Shown piece by piece: positions 46,638 through 49,329 of a stretch of DNA of 49,329 nucleotides (position 1 is its first letter; each line of letters starts with the position of its first letter). Below the pieces are notes generated by a model that did no database searches, had not been told where the DNA came from, and saw only the letters and a list, made by a program, of their open reading frames with translations. Source of the stretch: a virus; IMG/VR virus record IMGVR_UViG_3300025424_000016, positions 1 to 49,329 of that record; one strand, 5' to 3'. Both the position numbers and the translations under genes were made by a program.

Positions 46638-48103
46638 TGGCACAAGACAGAGTTCCTTTTACTCAACCAATAGAAACACGTGATGGTACATTAACTAAAG
46701 ATGCTAAAACATACAATGGTTATTTTGAAGCTCGTGAAACTAAACGTGAGTTTGTAAAACGTCCAGGATTATTGGCTGTTGGAGCTTCTTTACCTGCAGG
46801 TATAGCACAAGGGTTAACATACTTTAATGGTTATCTTTATGCTGTAGTTAACAATGTAGTATATAAAATAGATCCAACAACGTATGCAACAACAACTGTA
46901 GGTACTATGACTGGTACTGTAAATGGTTCTGTAGCTACTTGTTATTTTTCACAAACACTTAATGCAACATATTTGTTTTTACATAATCAAGTTAATGGTT
47001 ATTTAGTTAATGGAAGTACTGGTGCTTTTACATCTGTAACATTTCCATTTAGTGGAATTAATATAGTCCCAGGTGCTGTGTTTATTGATACATATATTGG
47101 TGTTGGATTACCAAATGGTCGTGTGTATACATCGGATCCAAACGATCCAACAAGTTGGAATGCTTTAGATTATCTTACAGCACAACAACAACCAGATAAT
47201 CTTGTAGGTATAGGTAGACACCTTAACTATGTTATTTCTTTTGGTCAATGGTCTACTGAATTTTTTTATGATGCAGCTAATTCAGCTGGATCTCCACTTA
47301 GTCCTGCTAGTACATATACTATAGAACTAGGTTGTGCTAATGGTGATTCAATTGTTTCTTTTGAACAAACTATTGTTTGGATAGGTACATCACTTACTGT
47401 TGGTACTGGAGTTTATCTTATTGATGGTGTAACACCAAATAGAGTATCTACTCCACACATAGATAGAATTATTAACAACAGTAATTTACAAAATGTTAAA
47501 GCATATTCAATGAAGATTAATGGTCATATGTTATATGTATTAACAATGATTGACATTAATAAAACAGTAGTGTATGATTTAAATGAACAGCAATGGTATG
47601 TGTGGACATCATTTGCTGCAGGTACATCTACATATGGTAATGCTGGTATTTATGCAGAGCAGTTTTTTAAACCAACATTCTTTGCTGGTAACGGATTAAA
47701 CTATTTTGTACTTGATTATGATTCTGGTACTTTGTATTTAATTAATGATCTGTATTATACTGATAATGGTGCTCCTATTTATTACAGGATTGTTACAGAA
47801 AATATAGATAGCAATACAACTAAACGTAAGTTCTACAGTCGTGCTGAAGTAATTGGTGATAAGATTCCAGCAGTGATGATGATACGTCATTCTAGTGATG
47901 ATTACAGAACATGGTCTAGTTATAGGTCTGTAGATCTATCTAGAGACAGACCACAGATTACAGCATGTGGATCTGGTCGTAGACGTGCTTGGGAATTCTT
48001 GTGTACAGAACCACAACCACTAAGATTAGATGCTGTTGAAGTTGAATACACTGTTGGTGGATTAGAAAATGAAGGTTTAATGCCTACTCATTATAGGAAA
48101 TAA
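46637..48103 (+). CDS. tail hub protein, P22 gp10 / packaged DNA stabilisation-like
   Basis: The 488 residues have an early TRDGTLTKDAKTYNGYFEAR...VKRPGLLAVGASLPAGIAQGLTYFNGYLYAVVNNVVYKID. WD- or kelch-like beta rungs follow (TYLFLHNQVNGYLVN, NYVISFGQWSTEFFYD). This sequence pattern is the podovirus tail hub that follows the gp4-like adaptor. It binds spikes and closes the tail tube. The start overlaps the adaptor stop (TAATG). Confidence 0.88.
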   Translation: MAQDRVPFTQPIETRDGTLTKDAKTYNGYFEARETKREFVKRPGLLAVGASLPAGIAQGLTYFNGYLYAVVNNVVYKIDPTTYATTTVGTMTGTVNGSVATCYFSQTLNATYLFLHNQVNGYLVNGSTGAFTSVTFPFSGINIVPGAVFIDTYIGVGLPNGRVYTSDPNDPTSWNALDYLTAQQQPDNLVGIGRHLNYVISFGQWSTEFFYDAANSAGSPLSPASTYTIELGCANGDSIVSFEQTIVWIGTSLTVGTGVYLIDGVTPNRVSTPHIDRIINNSNLQNVKAYSMKINGHMLYVLTMIDINKTVVYDLNEQQWYVWTSFAAGTSTYGNAGIYAEQFFKPTFFAGNGLNYFVLDYDSGTLYLINDLYYTDNGAPIYYRIVTENIDSNTTKRKFYSRAEVIGDKIPAVMMIRHSSDDYRTWSSYRSVDLSRDRPQITACGSGRRRAWEFLCTEPQPLRLDAVEVEYTVGGLENEGLMPTHYRK

Positions 48104-48105
48104 TT

Positions 48106-48612
48106 ATGGAATTAGTTGATAACAGTATTGAAAAAGTTACATTTAGAGAAAATGTTTTAAAGGTACAAGAAGTATTATCAGCATTAATTGAAAACAATGA
48201 ATTGCCAAATAAAAAAGATGATTGTCTTTTAACACATTATTATACTCCTATAGATAAAACTTATGGTTGTGGAACATATGCTCGCCAAATGTTTATTCCT
48301 AAAGGCACTTTAATTATTGGAAAGATACATAGACATCAACATCTTAATTTTATAATGCAAGGTAAAGTATCTGTATCTACAGAATTTGGTATAAAGTATT
48401 TAGAAGCTCCTTGTGTATTTGTATCTGAAGCAGGACTTAAAAGAGCTGTTGTTGCTGAAGAAGATACTATATGGGTTACTGTTCATTTAACAAAACACTT
48501 AGGTGAAGAAAATTTAGACAAAATGGAAGAAGAAGTTATTGCTCCTGAATATAAAGATTTAGGTTTAATATCTTCTACACAAGAATTAATTAAATTAAAT
48601 GGAGAAGTATAA
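48106..48612 (+). CDS. cupin-fold protein in the tail operon, 168 aa
   Basis: At about 60-125 a cupin-like pattern is seen: MFIPKGTLIIGKIHRHQHLNFIMQGKVSVSTEFG...LEAPCVFVSEAGLKRAVVAEEDTIWVTVH, with GK-I-H-R-H as the metal-type His pair. Cupins bind metals and small molecules or serve as structural parts. In other phages a similar gene follows the tail hub, with unknown role. It may be a virion part rather than an enzyme. It begins two bases after the previous stop. Confidence 0.7.
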   Translation: MELVDNSIEKVTFRENVLKVQEVLSALIENNELPNKKDDCLLTHYYTPIDKTYGCGTYARQMFIPKGTLIIGKIHRHQHLNFIMQGKVSVSTEFGIKYLEAPCVFVSEAGLKRAVVAEEDTIWVTVHLTKHLGEENLDKMEEEVIAPEYKDLGLISSTQELIKLNGEV

Positions 48613-49259
48613 TGACATTTGGATTTACGCTTACTGAAGTAGCTGGTGCTACAGCAATTGCTGGAGGATTAAACTCTCTAACTGGTGGTAGTATTACTAA
48701 TGCTTTAGGTTTGGGTAAAGCAGGAGCTCCAAATACAGCCGCAGGACAATCTACTGCTGCTGATCCATATGGTCAGTATAGACCTGGTGATGCTGCTTTG
48801 TTACAGCAATACTATAACAATCCTAATATGATTACAAGTGATCCTGGATATCAAGCTCAAACACAGGCAGGAGAAGCTGCTGTCACTAGACAGATGGCAG
48901 CTACTGAACAATCACAATCAGGTAATGAACAAATAGCATTACAACAATATGGTCAAGGCACTTTTAGTAACTATAGACAACAAATGATTAATAATCTTAT
49001 GATGTCTTCTGGTGCTAGTACTTCTCCAGCTAATGCAACTAGTGCTACAACAGGTCAAAATACATTACAAAGTAATTTGTTTACTTCTGGTTTGGCTGGT
49101 GCTGCTTCTGGTCTTGGTGGTTTAAGTGTGTTGTATGGTTCATCTAAATCAACACCAACTCCTTGGGGATCTCCTGTTGCTGGAGTAGGAACACAACAAT
49201 CTATTATGGATGCTTACGGTAATATACCTGAAGGCATGGACATGTCTGGAGCGGTTTAA
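48612..49259 (+). CDS. small internal virion or ejection protein, 215 aa
   Basis: The protein is Gly, Ala, Ser and Gln rich with a hydrophobic start (FGFTLTEVAGATAIAGGLNSLTGG). It has a middle with DPYGQYRPGDAALLQQYYNNP and Gln rich helices (VTRQMAATEQSQSGNEQIALQQYG), and a Gly rich hydrophobic part near the end (SGLAGAASGLGGL). Such composition is typical of podovirus ejection proteins. It is followed by another protein of the same kind. The start overlaps the previous stop (TAATG). Confidence 0.68.
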   Translation: MTFGFTLTEVAGATAIAGGLNSLTGGSITNALGLGKAGAPNTAAGQSTAADPYGQYRPGDAALLQQYYNNPNMITSDPGYQAQTQAGEAAVTRQMAATEQSQSGNEQIALQQYGQGTFSNYRQQMINNLMMSSGASTSPANATSATTGQNTLQSNLFTSGLAGAASGLGGLSVLYGSSKSTPTPWGSPVAGVGTQQSIMDAYGNIPEGMDMSGAV

Positions 49260-49261
49260 TT

Positions 49262-49329
49262 ATGGGCGTAATGGAAAGCTTTGCATCTGGAGCACAGGCA
49301 GTTACAGAAGCCGCACAATCAAAAGAAGA
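49262..49329 (+). CDS. start of a gene that continues at base 1 of the window
   Basis: The ATG at 49262 opens a frame (MGVMESFASGAQAVTEAAQSKE) that reaches the end of the window with two bases left over. Joined to base 1, the next codon is GAT, and the frame then continues from base 2 without a break to the stop at 928. The composition (Ala, Gln, Glu, Lys) is the same on both sides. A second ATG at 49271 could also be the start. Confidence 0.7.
   Translation, partial: MGVMESFASGAQAVTEAAQSKE

Noticed and set aside
1-49329. CRISPR array, integrase, repressor, insertion sequence or RNA polymerase gene
   Set aside because: No regularly spaced repeats, recombinase motifs, transposase DDE pattern or polymerase motifs were found in any frame.

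Overview
The window is an AT-rich genome of a tailed double-stranded DNA phage with podovirus-type architecture. It has a small and a large terminase, a portal, a GroES-like protein, a scaffold-like protein and an HK97-fold-type capsid protein. These are followed by many fibre and spike genes and a short-tail set resembling P22 gp4 and gp10. I see no tape measure, sheath, integrase, repressor, tRNA or phage RNA polymerase. GH24 lysozyme, a holin of the gene-transfer-agent type, a transglycosylase and host-type sigma70 promoters point to a lytic phage of an AT-rich Gram-negative bacterium. The B12-dependent ribonucleotide reductase implies cobalamin in the host. The host itself cannot be named from the sequence. 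The last gene (49262 to the end) continues in the same frame at base 2, so the window is most simply a complete circularly closed genome of 49,329 bp cut inside one gene.

Layout. Two divergent blocks start in a roughly 900-bp non-coding region (25847-26764). That region holds a 99-bp tract with only A and T, a strongly structured segment, an intrinsic terminator and two back-to-back perfect sigma70 promoters. The rightward block (26765-49329, continuing through 1-6543) carries packaging, head, fibre, tail, internal virion and lysis genes. The leftward block (25846 down to 6671) carries small early genes and then an amide-bond-forming gene set (23.1-17.4 kb). Replication genes follow: primase, helicase, DNA polymerase A in two pieces, SSB-like protein, 5'-3' exonuclease, endonuclease I and a DnaQ-like exonuclease. 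The block ends with class II ribonucleotide reductase and two tiny genes. The two blocks converge on a bidirectional terminator at about 6645-6676.

The most remarkable part is the leftward cluster of ligases and amidotransferases. It contains a class I and a class II glutamine amidotransferase, two glutamine-synthetase-fold amidoligases of different families and a RimK-like ATP-grasp. It also contains a GcvH-like protein that has lost the lipoyl lysine, and several unknown small proteins, all overlapping by a few bases. A second, PurD-like ATP-grasp lies in the late operon beside fibre and lysis genes. Together they look like a phage-borne pathway that makes amide or isopeptide bonds, perhaps on cell wall, nucleotide or protein. 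The product cannot be read from sequence.

Other notable points: DNA polymerase A is split just before motif A, and perfect sigma70 promoters sit inside the ends of genes just before both the polymerase C-half and the helicase. There is a possible short leader RNA ending at a terminator, an RNA fold that may hide the ribosome binding site of the gene after the capsid gene, and a pseudoknot-like 3' region after the holin. At least eight genes shorter than 60 codons were found by reading the gaps.
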